Shown here piece by piece: positions 46,641 through 58,001 of a DNA stretch of 64,000 nt. This stretch comes from Eriocheir sinensis (taxonomy: Eukaryota > Arthropoda > Malacostraca > Decapoda > Varunidae), in contig NC_066518.1 in NCBI RefSeq assembly GCF_024679095.1, positions 9,424,583 to 9,488,582 on the forward strand. The letters run 5' to 3'. Positions within the stretch are counted from its first letter, which is position 1. Every line of letters starts with the position of its first letter. The notes beneath the pieces were generated by a model. That model worked only from the letters and a program-made list of their open reading frames with translations. It was not told the DNA's origin and did no database searches. The position numbers were made by a program, and so were the translations under genes.

Positions 46641-47759
46641 TCCCCGTCTCAATACTAATCCCCCTGCCTCATGACACCCCAGGGCACACTTCATTGCATT
46701 ATTACACTACATTAATCATAACACCACATTGCTCCACTTTCTCGCCACACTGCACCGCGCCCCGCCACCTCCTCCTCCAGGTAAACGGGTGTGTACTACT
46801 ACCTCATCCGCCACACTACCGTAATTGCACCATACCACTATAAGAACGCCACATCACCATAAGGACACAGAAACTTCATCCTTTTCCTTCTCTCATCCAC
46901 CACCCTCTTTATTTTCCTGGTCTCCTTTTTTTTCTCTCCTCTTAGACTACCCCACCACCACACACACCATAAAGGCACCACCACAGCACCATAAGGACAC
47001 CACCACACCACCATAAGAGCACCACACCACCACACCTCACCATACGTTACCACACTTTGCCACAGTATCATAACCCCGTCATCACTCTTCACCGTACTTC
47101 ACCACACCTCACCACACCATCATTATCCCTTCATCACTCTACACTACACTTCAATACACCATCCCACTTTATCCTAACCCCATCACCACTTTACGTAAGC
47201 CACACATTTCACAACACTACACAACACAGCACATTACCTCACAGTGCAACACAACACATATGGACGTACACAATTCAAGCCAATATATCACACCATCCAC
47301 GCCTCACCTCCACACTAACACACGAACATCGCCACTTCATGGATTAAACAATTAGATACGGCTTCTTATTGCCCTCATATCATTCATATATTCAAGACAA
47401 AATTAGTTTCCCTCTAAATTAATTACACCGTAGCACAATACCCACCGCACACCACATAGCACAAGGCAACACATCACACACCAAACCTTATCACATCGTC
47501 ACCCAATACAGTATCACATAACACACCACACAGTTAATTAAAATGAAGACAACAGTAACATAGTACCAATATAATAATAACAACATTACAAAGATAACAT
47601 ACTAACACATCACACACCACACCTTACCACATTGTCACCCAAAACAGTATCACATGACATAACACACCACACAGTTAATTAAAATGAAGACAACAGTAAC
47701 ATAACACCAATATAATAACAATAACAACAACATTACAAAGATAACATAATAACATAACA
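46641..47759. repeat. C/A-rich degenerate (CACCA)n region with 141-bp duplication
   Basis: CACCACACC/CATAAGGACACC motifs recur to about 47340. Then a 141-bp tandem duplication: CAGTTAATTAAAATGAAGAC at 47531 and 47672, each followed by AACAGTAACATA, CCAATATAATAA and CATTACAAAGATAACATA. Confidence 0.85.
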
Positions 47760-47822
47760 ACGGGCTTCTCCCCCTCCCCCCCTTTTTTCCCTTGAGCTGC
47801 TTCCTTTACTGTAAAAAAAAAT
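47760..47822 (-). repeat. Dispersed repeat 'GCCCGCT' family, copy 5
   Basis: The reverse complement reads TTACAGTAAAGGAAGCAGCT, CAAGGGAAAAAAGG, then GAGAAGCCCGTT: the 5' landmarks of copy 1 plus the AGCCCG core. It abuts the second 141-bp unit. Confidence 0.6.
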
Positions 47823-48105
47823 AACAACAACGCAGTTACACATCACACTATAGACTGACCTCACAATCCACCACACCACACAACACTACACCATACAAAT
47901 CAACACAACAAAACAAAAACACAACGCAATTCAACTCATTCCACACAGACGCAGCATCAGCAAATCGCATCTGGAGAAAAGGGGGTGGGGGGCAAGGGGG
48001 GCACATCCTCTCATTTGTGGCTGGCATAAAAAGCTAAAAAAGAAAAGAAAAAGCGTTAATCTCTTTGAGTGAATTATCTGATTGAAAAATATCAAATGAA
48101 AGGGA
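47823..48105. other. Unassigned A/C-rich sequence
   Basis: No gene or clear repeat. Confidence 0.35.
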
Positions 48106-48621
48106 GAGCATTAGGGACTGTGTGGGGGGGAGGGAGGAAGGGAGAGAGAGAGAGAGAGAGGAGAGAGTGTGATGGAGAGAGGAGGGAAATATTGGGATAG
48201 GTCATGATGAAATGCTGAGTGGAGGGATAAGAGAGAGAAAAGAAAAAGATGGGATGATGGTTGCTGGAGGAACACGAAGGAGAGAGAAAAAGAGAAGGAT
48301 GAAGGAAAGGATGAAGGAAAAGTGAGTGTGATCGAGGAATGAAAGGGAAGGAAAAGATGGAATGGTGGCTTATGGAGGAATGAAGATGAGGAAGAGAAAT
48401 GTGAAGATGAAGAAGTGAGAAAAATAGACGATGGACGAATAGAGAGAATGAAGGACAAAAAAAAGAAGAAACTAGTCAGTGAAAGGAGTGGATGAGAAGA
48501 CAGGAGGAAAAAGGGAGAAACTGGAGGATGGAGGGGTGAAGGAGAGGGATAATAATGGAGGGAGAGAGAAAATAAAGGGAAAGAAAGAAGAAACTAGTTA
48601 ATGAGAAAAGTGAATGGGGAC

Positions 48622-48708
<87 letters not shown>

Positions 48709-48780
48709 GGTGGAAGGAAATGGTGGATAAGAAAGTAGAGGAGAAGAGAAGTAGAAGAGAGGGAGAGATAATTTCCTCTC
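48106..48780 (+). repeat. Polypurine block with (GA)n
   Basis: A/G-rich. GAAGAAACTAGT(C/T)A(G/A)TGARAA occurs near 48466 and 48587 (about 121 bp apart). (GA)n at 48624-48706. Confidence 0.85.
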
Positions 48781-48835
48781 AATATCTACGTGCGTGTTTG
48801 TGTGCCTTTGTGTTTGTTTATTTGTTTATGTGTGA

Positions 48836-48836
<1 letters not shown>

Positions 48837-48894
<58 letters not shown>
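48837..48894. repeat. (GT)n microsatellite
   Basis: About 29 GT units. Confidence 0.97.
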
Positions 48895-48896
<2 letters not shown>

Positions 48897-49289
48897 CGTT
48901 TGTTTGTCACTCGCCGCGTTCCATCCACACTAAACTCCAGACAATTATTAATTTTTCGTGTGATTTTCCTCAATTTCGGTTTTACGGCGGAAGCAATTTC
49001 CCTGTCACCTGCCTACTTTTTTTTTCTTGTTGTTGTTGTTGTTTTGTTTCCAGCAAGGCCCCGCTGAGAGACGATTATTGCCGCTTCATCAGAATATAAA
49101 AAAAAAAGAGAAAAGAAGGAAAAAAAACCTCATCTGAAAAAATGCTACACTCTAAAAAAAATACGAGCGCAGGAAGGACGAGGGGAAAAATGTACAATTA
49201 GACGCAGCTGGAAATGACGATTAAACAACGACAAAAAATATTACGCAAAAAATACGTAATAGTTAAAGTTTAAATGGTGAAACAACATT

Positions 49290-49365
49290 AAAACAACAAC
49301 AACAACAACACCCTAACCAACACCACTACCACCGCCACCACCACCACCATTACAACAACAATATC

Positions 49366-49396
<31 letters not shown>
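49290..49396. repeat. (AAC)n and (CCA)n tracts
   Basis: (AAC)n at about 49291-49311 and 49353-49396 with ACC/CCA repeats between them. The preceding 48900-49290 is A-rich and unassigned. Confidence 0.9.
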
Positions 49397-49429
49397 CTCA
49401 CCTCATTCTATCCATCGTTGGCATACATT

Positions 49430-50565
49430 GAAGGACAGAAGAAAGAAGAGGAGGAAGAAAGGATAGGCGAGTAGAGGGAAAGAGAGGGAGAGAGGTGGAA
49501 TAGAAGGGAAGGAGGGAAAAGGGTAGGCAGAGAATGGCAAAGAGAGGAATACAAAGGAGAGGAATAATGAAAGAGGGAAGAGAGGGAGAAAATAGGAATG
49601 AGGAAGACTGCGAGAAAAAAAAGAAAAGGAGGGAATGAAGGGGGAGGAGGAGGAGAAGAAGGAGAGAAAATATGGTTAAAGCAAAATAAGGTAGGAATTC
49701 TAGGAAAGGAGAGCGAAGAAAAAGGTATGGAAATATGGATGAAGGAATAAAGAAAAGGAGAGTGAGGAAAGTGAACCCAAGAAAGCGTGTAATTTAGTGA
49801 AGGAGGAAAGAGAGAAGATAAAAGAGGGAGGAAAGAAAAAAAGAATAGTAAGGGAGAGAGAAAGTAGTAATAATTTGAGGAAGTGATGGGAAGGAAAAAA
49901 AAGGAATATAACAGGTTGGGGGAATAAAGAAGGGGGTGGCAGGGAAGAAAATTTGAAGAGAAGAAAAAGAAAGGGAAGAATTTAATTAGCACCAGAGAAA
50001 GAAACGATTAATGAAGTATATGAGAGATGGAATGTAGCAAGGAAGGAATGGGGGAAGGGAAAAGAAAGGAAGGAAGAAAAATAGGGAAAGAATGAAATGA
50101 AATGAAGTGAAGCAAGGGAGAAAAATGTGTAAAGTTTAAAGGGGTAACAGTGAATGGAATGAAGGATGGAAGGAAGGTAGGAAGTAGGAGGAAAGTAAGA
50201 TAAGAAGGAAGAAATAAAATAAGAAAATAAGAAAGAAAAAGGAAAATAAGGGAGATATATTAAAGTGATAGTAACAGAGTAAAGGAATGAATGAATGAAG
50301 GAAGGAGGAGAGATGAAAAGAAAATAAGAAAGGTAGAAAGAGCAGAAAAGAAAATAAGTAAGTGAGATAAAAATGTAAGAGTGTAAAGGGGTAACAGAGT
50401 AAGAAGGGAAGGAAGGAAGGAGGAGGAAAATAAGATCAAAAGGAAGGAAGTGAAAATAAAGTAAGCAAGAAGGGGAGAAAAAGAAGAATGTTCAGGTGTA
50501 AAGAAGTAAAGGAAGAAAGGAAGTAGAAGGAAAATAAGATCAGAAGGAAGGAAGTAAAAGAAAAA
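49430..50565 (+). repeat. Polypurine low-complexity block
   Basis: A/G-rich. From about 50100, units with GTGTAAAGGGGTAACAG (about 50137 and 50385) and GGAAAATAAGATCARAAGG (about 50423 and 50529) show loose tandem duplication. Confidence 0.8.
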
Positions 50566-50576
50566 GGTGGAAGGAA

Positions 50577-50947
50577 AGGGAGAGAGGGGCAGGTCGGGGA
50601 AGGGGCGGGTCGGGGAAGGGGCAGTTCGGGGAAGGGGCGGGTTGGGGAAGGGGCAGGTCGGGGAAGGGGCCGGTCGGGGAAGGGGCAGTTCGGGGAAGGG
50701 GCAGTTCGGGGAAGGGGCGGGTCGGGGAAGGGGCAGGTCGGGGAAGGGGCAGGTCGGGGAAGGGGCGGGTCGGGGAAGGGGCAGGTCGGGGAAGGGGCCG
50801 GTCGGGGAAGGGCAGGTCAGGGGGGGAAGGGGCAGTTCGGGGAAGGGGCAGTTCGGGGAAGGGGCGGGTCGGGGAAGGGGCGGGTCGGGGAAGGGGCAGG
50901 TCGGGGAAGGGGCCGGTCGGGGAAGGGGCGGGTCGGGGAAGGGGCAT
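50577..50947 (+). repeat. 16-bp G-rich minisatellite
   Basis: About 23 copies of GGTCGGGGAAGGGGCG, with third-base variants GCAG, GCGG, GCCG and TTCG. There is one local disruption near 50815. Each unit has two GGGG runs. Both strands are open in phase over the array (Gly/Lys/Arg/Glu on plus, Pro/Leu/Phe on minus) with a 16-residue (48-bp) period, because 16 is coprime to 3. Confidence 0.97.
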
Positions 50948-51110
50948 GTAAGGGAGTCAGGAAGCGCCGGTCCGCCACGGTAAGCTTGGAGATCCGCAGT
51001 TTTGCTCTTCCGGAAGCTCGCCTGTCGTTCATTATTTGCACAGACGCCCGCCCGGGACTCTCTGGCTTCTGGCGCGGATGTCCCTCCCAATAGCACCCTT
51101 CCCTTAGCCT
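50948..51110. other. Short GC-rich unique segment
   Basis: Mixed sequence open in both directions. No recognised domain. Confidence 0.3.
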
Positions 51111-52430
51111 CTATCCTCCTCTCTATCCTTTATATCCTTTTCTCCGTATGTCCTATCCTCGAAATCCTCCCTATCCTTTCCTTTGTCCTTTATATTTTTC
51201 TTTCTATATGCTTTTCTCATCCTTCTCTCTATCGTGTTTATCATCCTCTTTGCTCTCCTTTCTCTCTCTTCGTTTTCTCTGTTTTTTTATATTCTTTTGT
51301 GCTCTTCCAATCCTCTTCTCTTCTGTGTGCTGCCTATTCTTCTCTCTATCCCTCCCCCTCCTTCCCTCTTTCCTTTCCTTTTTATCGTTCTCGTTATTCC
51401 AATCCCTCACTGTGCCCTTCCTATCCTTCTTTGACCTATCTATCCTCACTGTTCTTCCTATCTTCCATTCATTCTATCTTTTTATTTTTTATTTTTCTCC
51501 ATGTCTTTATCCCTTCTATCCTCCCCTCACTTCCTTTGCCTCTGTCCCTCTCCCCATCTCTCCTTTTCTTTCTCTTCCCTTCATCACGCTCCCTTCTTCC
51601 ACCCCTCCCTTCTTCTACCCGTGTTTCTTCCTATGCTCCCTGCTGGCCCCTCATTATCCCCTCCTTTCCTTGTTTCCTTCTTTCTCATTCCTTGCCCTTC
51701 TCTCTCACTGCTTTCCATTCTTCCTTCCTGCACTTCCTTTCCGTTACTGTCACTACTTTTTATACTCTTCTTTTTATTCATCTTCTGGCATTCTGTTCTT
51801 ACTGGTTTCCGTTCTTACTTAACTTACCTCTTTATTTTTTTCTCTTCAATGTCTTCCCTTTTTATTTTTTTCTCCACGTGATTCTTGCTGTCTTTACTTC
51901 ATTCCTAGCATTCATTCTTACTTCCTTTTGTTCGTCTCCTTATATTAGTCCTTTGTCTCTCCCTCCTTCTTTTCTTCCCTTCTCTTCTTCCCTTCCTCCT
52001 TCAAGCAATGAGTACCTTTCATCCTTTCCTTCCTTCATTCACTCGCCACTTCTTCCTGTCTCCTGTTTCTCCTTCCTATCTTTTCTGTCTCCGTCTTCCC
52101 TCTTCCCTTCTTTCCTTTCGTCCTGCAATCAATTAGTACCTTTCATTCTTCTCTCCTTCACTCATCCTCCACTTCTTCCTGTCTTCCCTTTCTCCTTATT
52201 TATCGTCATCTCCTTCTTAACATTTCACTTTCTTCTTCACCCTCCACTTCCTTTCCTTTCCCTCTCCTCTTTTCGTCCTTCATTCCACCATCTTCATCAC
52301 CTCCTCAGTTCATATCCTCCTCGTTCTCGACTTCTTCCTCCACCTCCTCCTCCTTCGTCTTTGTCTTTGGTATTCCTCTGCCTGTTCCTCCTCCTCCTCC
52401 TCCTCCTCCTCCTTGATGTTATTGCCGTTT
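51111..52430. repeat. Polypyrimidine block
   Basis: T/C-rich for 1.3 kb. TCCTTC-type repeats. Units containing CAATKAGTACCTTTCAT and CACTTCTTCCTGTC occur at about 52005 and 52128. (CCT)n at 52388-52413. The 476-codon plus-strand frame (51002-52432), the longest in the window, is Ser/Leu/Phe/Pro low complexity and not a gene. Confidence 0.85.
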
Positions 52431-52529
52431 AAGGGTCCTCAAAGCCTTCACCGCGAGGACTCTGCTTCCTCCTCTGTCTCCGATTTAGAGGATCAGAATG
52501 TGTCCGTCGGATCAGGCAGCGATTTACGA

Positions 52530-53021
52530 TTGAGAGAGACACAGAGACAGAGACACACAGAGAGACACAGATATACAGAGAAGGTGAGAGAAGGAGTAGA
52601 AGAAGGAGTAGGAGTAGGAAAGAAAGTATGATGAAAGTAAATAAGGGAGCAGAGAACGAGAGAGACACCGACAGAGAAGGAGAAGGAGAAGAGAAGGAGT
52701 AGGAGAGAGAATGACCAGGAGAAAGTAGGAAGAAGAATAAAGAAAGAGAAAGGAAGGGAAGGATGATTGAATTCGTGTGGTGGGGGAAGGCCAAAGGAAG
52801 GGTAGTAGGCATTTTCCGTGCAGAGGAAGATGAAGAGAGAGAGAGAGGCAGAGAGGGAGGGAGGGAGGGAGAGAGAAGAAAGGAAGGGAAGGAATACTTA
52901 AAGGAAATGAGAGGCAGTGGGAAGGAAAGGGGGAAGGAGATAATAAAGGAAGGAAAAGAGAGAGATGAAGGTACGAAGTCAATTTAACCACGAAAAAAAA
53001 TAATAAAAAGACTTGGGAAGC

Positions 53022-53094
<73 letters not shown>

Positions 53095-53250
53095 GGAAAA
53101 AGTGGAGGAAAGGGTCAGGTAAGGAGGGGAACCGCCTGAGGGAGGGAGGAAGGAAGGAAAATCATGTCGGGAAGGAAAGAAGAGAGAAAGAAGGCTGGAG
53201 GGACGGAGGGAAGGAGGGAAGGCAGGTAAGGATGGAATGAGGATTGATGA
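52530..53250 (+). repeat. Polypurine block with (GA)n
   Basis: GAGACA-type repeats at 52535-52580, (GGA)-rich sequence, (GA)n at 53024-53091 and GGAAGG repeats after it. Confidence 0.88.
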
Positions 53251-53409
53251 GTGTAGTGAGTAAGAAAGCCAGAAATCAAGGTCTGGTAATGACAGGTCGC
53301 ATGAGGTCAATGGAAAAACACCCTTAATGGTGCAGATGGAGGGAGGGAGGGAGAGGGAGAGAGATGAAGGGAGGGAGAGGTGGGGAGGTGGAGGGATGAT
53401 GACTACCGC

Positions 53410-53515
53410 TGACCACCACCACCACCACCACAACCACCACCTCCACCTCCCCTACTATCACCTCCACCACCACCACTACCACCTCCACCACCACCACCAT
53501 CAGCAGCAGCGGCGA
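53410..53515. repeat. (CCA)n tract
   Basis: CACCAC/CTCCAC repeats ending in CAGCAGCAG. Confidence 0.92.
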
Positions 53516-53689
53516 AATAATTGCAAAAGTCATTACTGCCTTCGTTTTGTCTTTTGCTTGAGCGCGCGCGGGAGAGAAAGAGCGAAAAAAAGACAGAGAC
53601 AGAGAGAGACATATTGGAACAGACAAAACCAAAGGAAAAGCTGGCAAATAGAGACAAACTTACCTCTCTTATTTCACGCACAGACACGA

Positions 53690-53809
53690 GCGTTATTTTT
53701 CTTTGTATTCACGTATTTTACTTTTACTTTTCATAGCCAAATTTGCTTCTAAAGTACATATAGACAGGTACGTGCATTGCTGTTCTTTGTATTCACGTAT
53801 TGTACTTAT
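53690..53809. repeat. ~85-bp duplication left of the MITE
   Basis: TTCTTTGTATTCACGTATT occurs at about 53698 and 53783, and each copy is preceded by an ACGAGCGTTAT/ACGTGCATTGC stretch. The second copy runs directly to the MITE boundary. Confidence 0.7.
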
Positions 53810-53989
53810 CCCGGTAGCAGCGACGGGCCAAATTTGTGCCATTATATAAACCCCCTAAAATAGATGATACATAAACTGATTCAAATGCTTCGATATATAT
53901 TATGAAATTGGTTGCGTAAGTGATTATTTTTTTCTCATTTTTCTCGCTTAGAGGGACCATTAAGAAACGTGATCCCCGTTGCTACTGGG
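53810..53989. mobile_element. TTAA-type MITE (piggyBac-like)
   Basis: 180 bp. Left end CCCGGTAGCAGCGACGGG, right end (reverse complement) CCCAGTAGCAACGGGGATCA, about 15 of the first 18 bases identical. Similarity extends weakly inward (CCAAATTTGTGCC vs CACGTTTCTTAATGG). It is flanked by TTAT (53806-53809) and TTAA (53990-53993), consistent with a TTAA target with one substitution. TTAA targets and CCC...GGG ends are characteristic of piggyBac elements. There is no coding capacity. Confidence 0.82.
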
Positions 53990-54005
53990 TTAATAAATAT
54001 TATCT

Positions 54006-54345
54006 TTTTTTTTTTTTTTTGGTGGTGGTGATGGTGGTTGTGTTGCCTGTAGCGCCTGTAGGCTTTCTTGAGGGGCCTCTTGGGTGACCTCAGCCCGTTA
54101 GTGACGCGGGCGAATTTTATTTATAGTGGCTGCTTTGATATATGACTTGCTTGGCCCATGCTTCCCCCGGTGCTCCACTTGACCGAAGTCGCTGAAGTTA
54201 GGGTTGATTAAAGATCTGGGTAGCAAGTGGGTAATCTTTCACCACTCGGCGATGGTTTGAAAGATGAGTGTGTTTCGGTGGGGCTCGAACATTGGGCCAC
54301 GGGATCACCACGCCCACACGCTGACCACTCGACCACCGCCTCCCC
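54006..54345 (-). mobile_element. tRNA-derived SINE, near full length
   Basis: Read on minus: head at about 54345 with A box TGGTCGAGTGG (54325-54335, perfect TRGYNNARNGG) and B box TGTTCGAGCCC (54281-54291, one mismatch to GGTTCGANNCC). A body of about 230 bp follows, then an A tail seen as the T run 54006-54020. The 3' half matches the 34924-35055 copy. SINEs are transcribed by pol III and mobilised by a partner LINE; the partner here is unknown. No clear target-site duplication. It lies about 15 bp from the TTAA MITE. Confidence 0.88.
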
Positions 54346-54720
54346 TCTCTCTCCCTGTTAAGGACAGGTGAACGTACAGGGAAAGTTGCCAGATTGTCTT
54401 ACTCAGCCTCTTATATTTACCGACTTCCGACCCAAAAACTGTCTCGTGGATCCCAATAAGGAGATTCACTTAAAATTATCGTTAACATAGTTAATTCCTG
54501 ATGTTTCTTGGCAATAGTTAGGCGTCAGAAACCGGTAAATACTATGCTCTGAGTACGACAATCTGGCAACGGTGGGTACCGTGCACAGACTTAAAGGGCG
54601 CCAGGCAACCCCCATAAAGTATAACAGGGACCCAAAACTCAGGTGCAGAAGGGAAGGTGGGCGCCAGCTAACCCCCCTTATGTATAGACCCAAACCTCTC
54701 CCCCTTTTAGCTCTCCTCCT
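54346..54720. other. Unassigned mixed sequence
   Basis: A weak internal inverted similarity is visible: AGTTGCCAGATTGTCTTAC (54384) against CAATCTGGCAAC (54560-54571, inverted). No gene recognised. Confidence 0.4.
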
Positions 54721-55610
54721 CGCATCCCCTGACGGAGGAAAAGACGGAGGCAGGGAGGAAAGTGTCTCCCCTGCCGGTGCTTCCGCTGCAGGAGGGAAGG
54801 GGCGGCGAAGGGGGATGAGGAAAGGAGAGGCTGAAATAGAAGGGAGGAGAGAGAAGGAGAGAGAGAGATGGAGAGTAATGGAAGGGTAATGGAAGAAAAA
54901 AAATATAAAAGGAATGGTGATGGTTGGGGGAGAGGCGAAGAAAAGAAGGATAAAAAAAGGATTGTAGTGCCCAGTGAAAAAGGGATCGAGGGAGGGAGAA
55001 GACTTTAGGAAAAAATGAAGAAAGAAAGGCAACGAGAGAGAAAAAAAATTGGTGGGAGCGAAAAATGAGAGAGGAAACCCAATAAGATTAAAACAGAAAA
55101 TAATATAGAGGAAAAGTTGAAAAAAAAGTAGTATAAATTAGTAGACGGGTGACAAGAAAGAAAAAAAAAAGTTAGAGGGAAAACTCCAGGAACCGATTAG
55201 AGAGAAAGGGAAGGACGGCAAATAAGATTAAAACGTAAAATAAGAGAAATAGAAGAAAGGTAGAAGAAAAAATATAAGAAAATCAAGAGAAGTAGAAGAA
55301 AGGTGACGAAAAAAAATAGACAGGCATAAGAAGGAAGAATCGAGGAAGCGAATAAAGATAAAGAGAAAAAGAGAGAGAGAAAGAGAAGAGGAGAAACCCA
55401 ATAAGATTAAAACAGAGAGAATAATAGAAATAGCAGATTGGCCGTATGTTATGAAGAGGAGCAAAGTTTTTAAAAGGGGAAGAGGAGTGGGAGCGAGCAG
55501 AACGAAACTTGTTGAAGAAAGAAGGAAAGATACGAGGTTGGAAAAAGAAAAAAAAGAACAGTGAAGGGTTTGTTTAAGAAGATATATAGCCAGTTGATTT
55601 TTTTTTTGTT
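54721..55610 (+). repeat. Polypurine low-complexity block with diverged tandem units
   Basis: A/G-rich. AACCCAATAAGATTAAAACAG occurs at about 55076 and 55395 with a related unit (GCAAATAAGATTAAAACG) at about 55219. Each is followed by AAATAATA/AAATAAGAG and GAAATAG/GAGGAAA. Confidence 0.8.
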
Positions 55611-55639
55611 TGGCCTTAGAATACGAAGAGATTTATGGT

Positions 55640-55641
<2 letters not shown>

Positions 55642-55683
<42 letters not shown>

Positions 55684-55765
55684 GAACGAGGAAGCAAAGA
55701 AACAGACTCGGATACACATAGACACAGAAACAGACAGACAGACAGACAGACAAACAGATAGACAG
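55642..55765. repeat. (GA)n and (CAGA)n microsatellites
   Basis: (GA)n at 55642-55682 and (ACAG)n at 55731-55765. Confidence 0.96.
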
Positions 55766-55829
55766 GTAAAGATGGTCATGATTGCATTGAACTAACCACA
55801 AGTAATAACGACATTCACAACAATTACCG

Positions 55830-56415
55830 AACTGCCATGTTTCTCCCTTCCCTCCCTTCTCTCCTCCCCCCTTCACCCCTTCCCCTCTCCCTTTTCCTGC
55901 TTTCAACTTTCTCCCTCTTTTCCCCTTAACAACGCCTCTTTCTCCTCTTCCTTCATTCTTTAGTTCTTTCCTATTTGTCAACCTTCTCCCTTTTCTCCCT
56001 CTGTTATTGTTCCTTTTTTCCTTCCTTCCTTTTTTGTTTCTTCCATCCTTCCTTTCTCATCTACCTGCAACACCTCTCATTTTTTCCCTCTCTGCAGCAC
56101 ACCTTCATTTTTTTCTACTACTCCTTCACTCTCCTCCCCTCTTTCTCCTCCCCTCTTCCTCCTCCCTCTTCCCCTCCCCTTTTCATCTCTTCCTCCCCTC
56201 TTCCCCCATTATCTGTTCCCCATTCCTCTCCCCCTTCCTTCTTCATCTTGTCTCCTTCCCTCTTCCCCCATTCCCTGTTCCCTCACTCCCTCTTTCCCCC
56301 TCCCCTCTTTCCCCTCCCCTCCCCCCCTTTCTCCCCTTAGTTGGGGGGGAAGGGGTTGGTTGCTAGGTGAGGCGATAATGCTCCTGGTTAGGGTTTTCCC
56401 GTTCCCTGAATTATT

Positions 56416-56452
<37 letters not shown>

Positions 56453-56493
56453 ATATGGCAATTATTTCATATATATAGAGTTTGTGTTAGTGT

Positions 56494-56551
<58 letters not shown>

Positions 56552-57250
56552 GAGGCCTTGAGGGTTACTGCACGCGGCCATTCCCTGGTAAACACACACT
56601 CGTATTGACCAGGCCCAAAACCCGACCTGCCCCAACACTCCTGCCAACCGCCTGGCTCAACTACCACGCTTTGCCCCGCCTATATTTAGCCCCTCCCCCA
56701 AACTCCAACCCCCCTCCTTGCTATTTCCTTCCTTCCTCCATTGCGTCCTTACCTCCCCCCCCCCCCTCCCACTTCGCTGTCATACCCCTCTCTCTCCACC
56801 ACCTTCCCCTCTCCCCTCCCCCCTTGTCTCTTTCCCTTCCTCCTCCCTCGTCTCTTTCCCTCCCTCTCTTCTTCCCTTTTTTTTTTGGTATTCTCTCCCG
56901 CTCCTTCTCTTCTTGCCTCCCCTCCCTTACCTCCTACTCCTCCTCTTCCTTCCTCCTCCTCGTTTCCCCTCTCATTTAATGGTCTCCTCCCTCCTCTCAT
57001 TTCCCTCCCTCCCCTCTCTTACGTATTCCCTCCTCGCCTGTCCTTGTATTTCATCAACTTTCAACTTTTATTTCTCTCTTCTTCTACCTCTCTTCATCCT
57101 TCTCTCTTTCCTCTTTTCTTTGATTTCCTGACCCCTCTTCTTTTCCCTCCCAACTTGCTTGCTTTTCCTCCATCCAGTCTCCACCCCACTTCCCTCCTGC
57201 ACCCTTCCACAATGGTCCTATTTCCTCCTCCTCCTCCTCTTTTTCCTCCT
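55830..57250. repeat. Polypyrimidine block with (CT)n and (GT)n
   Basis: C/T-rich with (CT)n at 56419-56448 and (GT)n at 56493-56548. A patch of mixed sequence at 56550-56700 separates two pyrimidine tracts. Open frames (to 200 codons) are Pro/Ser/Leu/Phe low complexity. Confidence 0.85.
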
Positions 57251-57252
57251 CC

Positions 57253-57850
57253 TTCAATCTTGGCAAATGCAAATTCACACAGTTTGCGTCCAGAAATAGT
57301 AACCATACAAACAACATCCGTGGGAAGCCTCTGTAGGTGGTAAATGAGGAATCTAATCTTGGGGTCGCTTTCAGCAGGGACTTGAAACAAAAATCTTTAT
57401 TAATCTGCCTTGAAAATAACCTGATAGCGAGGAACTTGGAGTGTAACACGCCAGGAGTTGAGCTATCTTTGAATAACTCTCCCGGAATACGCAGTGCAGT
57501 AAAGGCCCCCTTATTATAAGGAAATTGTATTACTCGGATGTAAAGTGTTATGCTACCAGTGTTGGTACTATCGTGAGGGCACAGCCGTATGAAGAACGAC
57601 TTAAATTATTCAACCTCTCTAAGTTGCAAAAGAGAAGATTTCTGGGAACTTGAAACATTTAAATAAGTCTTTAAATACCGGAATGAATTAAGTTTTGGAG
57701 TTCTAAACTAATCCGAAAACTATAAATAATGATCAACTAATTCATGCGAGGCGATGTAGTGCAGACATCGGTAGGATTTTTTTTTTTTTTTTGAGAGTAA
57801 GTCATTCGCGGATGAAACAACCTTCCTGCAGAAATAGTTAATGCGAGAAA
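57253..57850 (+). pseudogene. LINE reverse-transcriptase fragment, decayed
   Basis: Plus-strand translation, with stops and frameshifts, parallels the 58002-58772 minus-strand protein. FNLGKCK...ASRNSNH matches FNTTKCK...GSRNSNH. VVNEESNLGVAFSRDLKQ matches VVQEERDLGVTISSDLKQ. CNTPGVELSLNNS matches YKTPGVMLSLYNS. Further on, AQPYEERLKLFNLSKLQKRR matches TKPYEERLERLNLFTMEKRR and RRCSADIGR matches KRCNTDIGR. A T run near 57779-57792 interrupts the region that would follow. The left edge abuts (CCT)-rich sequence. It is clearly non-functional. Confidence 0.85.
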
Positions 57851-57864
57851 CATGGACATGGAAA

Positions 57865-58001
57865 CATGGACTAGCAGGCAGCAGAAAGCCTGTTGGCTCA
57901 TAACTAGGCTGCCTGCGTTCAGTGATTTAATCAATCCGTTTGCCACAGGAGTGGCTTGCAGGGAAGGATTAAAGCACTTGTGTACCTACTCTTGGGAACG
58001 T
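57865..58001 (-). mobile_element. Probable 3' UTR of the minus-strand LINE copy
   Basis: About 135 bp downstream of the reverse-transcriptase stop. It contains the phrase CCACTCCTGTGGCAA, echoed inverted upstream of the frame (CCACTTCTGTGGCAACAAA, about 58773-58800 on minus). No poly(A) tail is visible. The boundary with the plus-strand copy (about 57850-57870) is not sharp. Confidence 0.5.

Noticed and set aside
51002..52432. Longest open frame (476 codons, plus strand)
   Set aside because: After about 35 residues it is Ser/Leu/Phe/Pro/Tyr low complexity produced by a pyrimidine tract. No domain, and overlapping frames are equally open.
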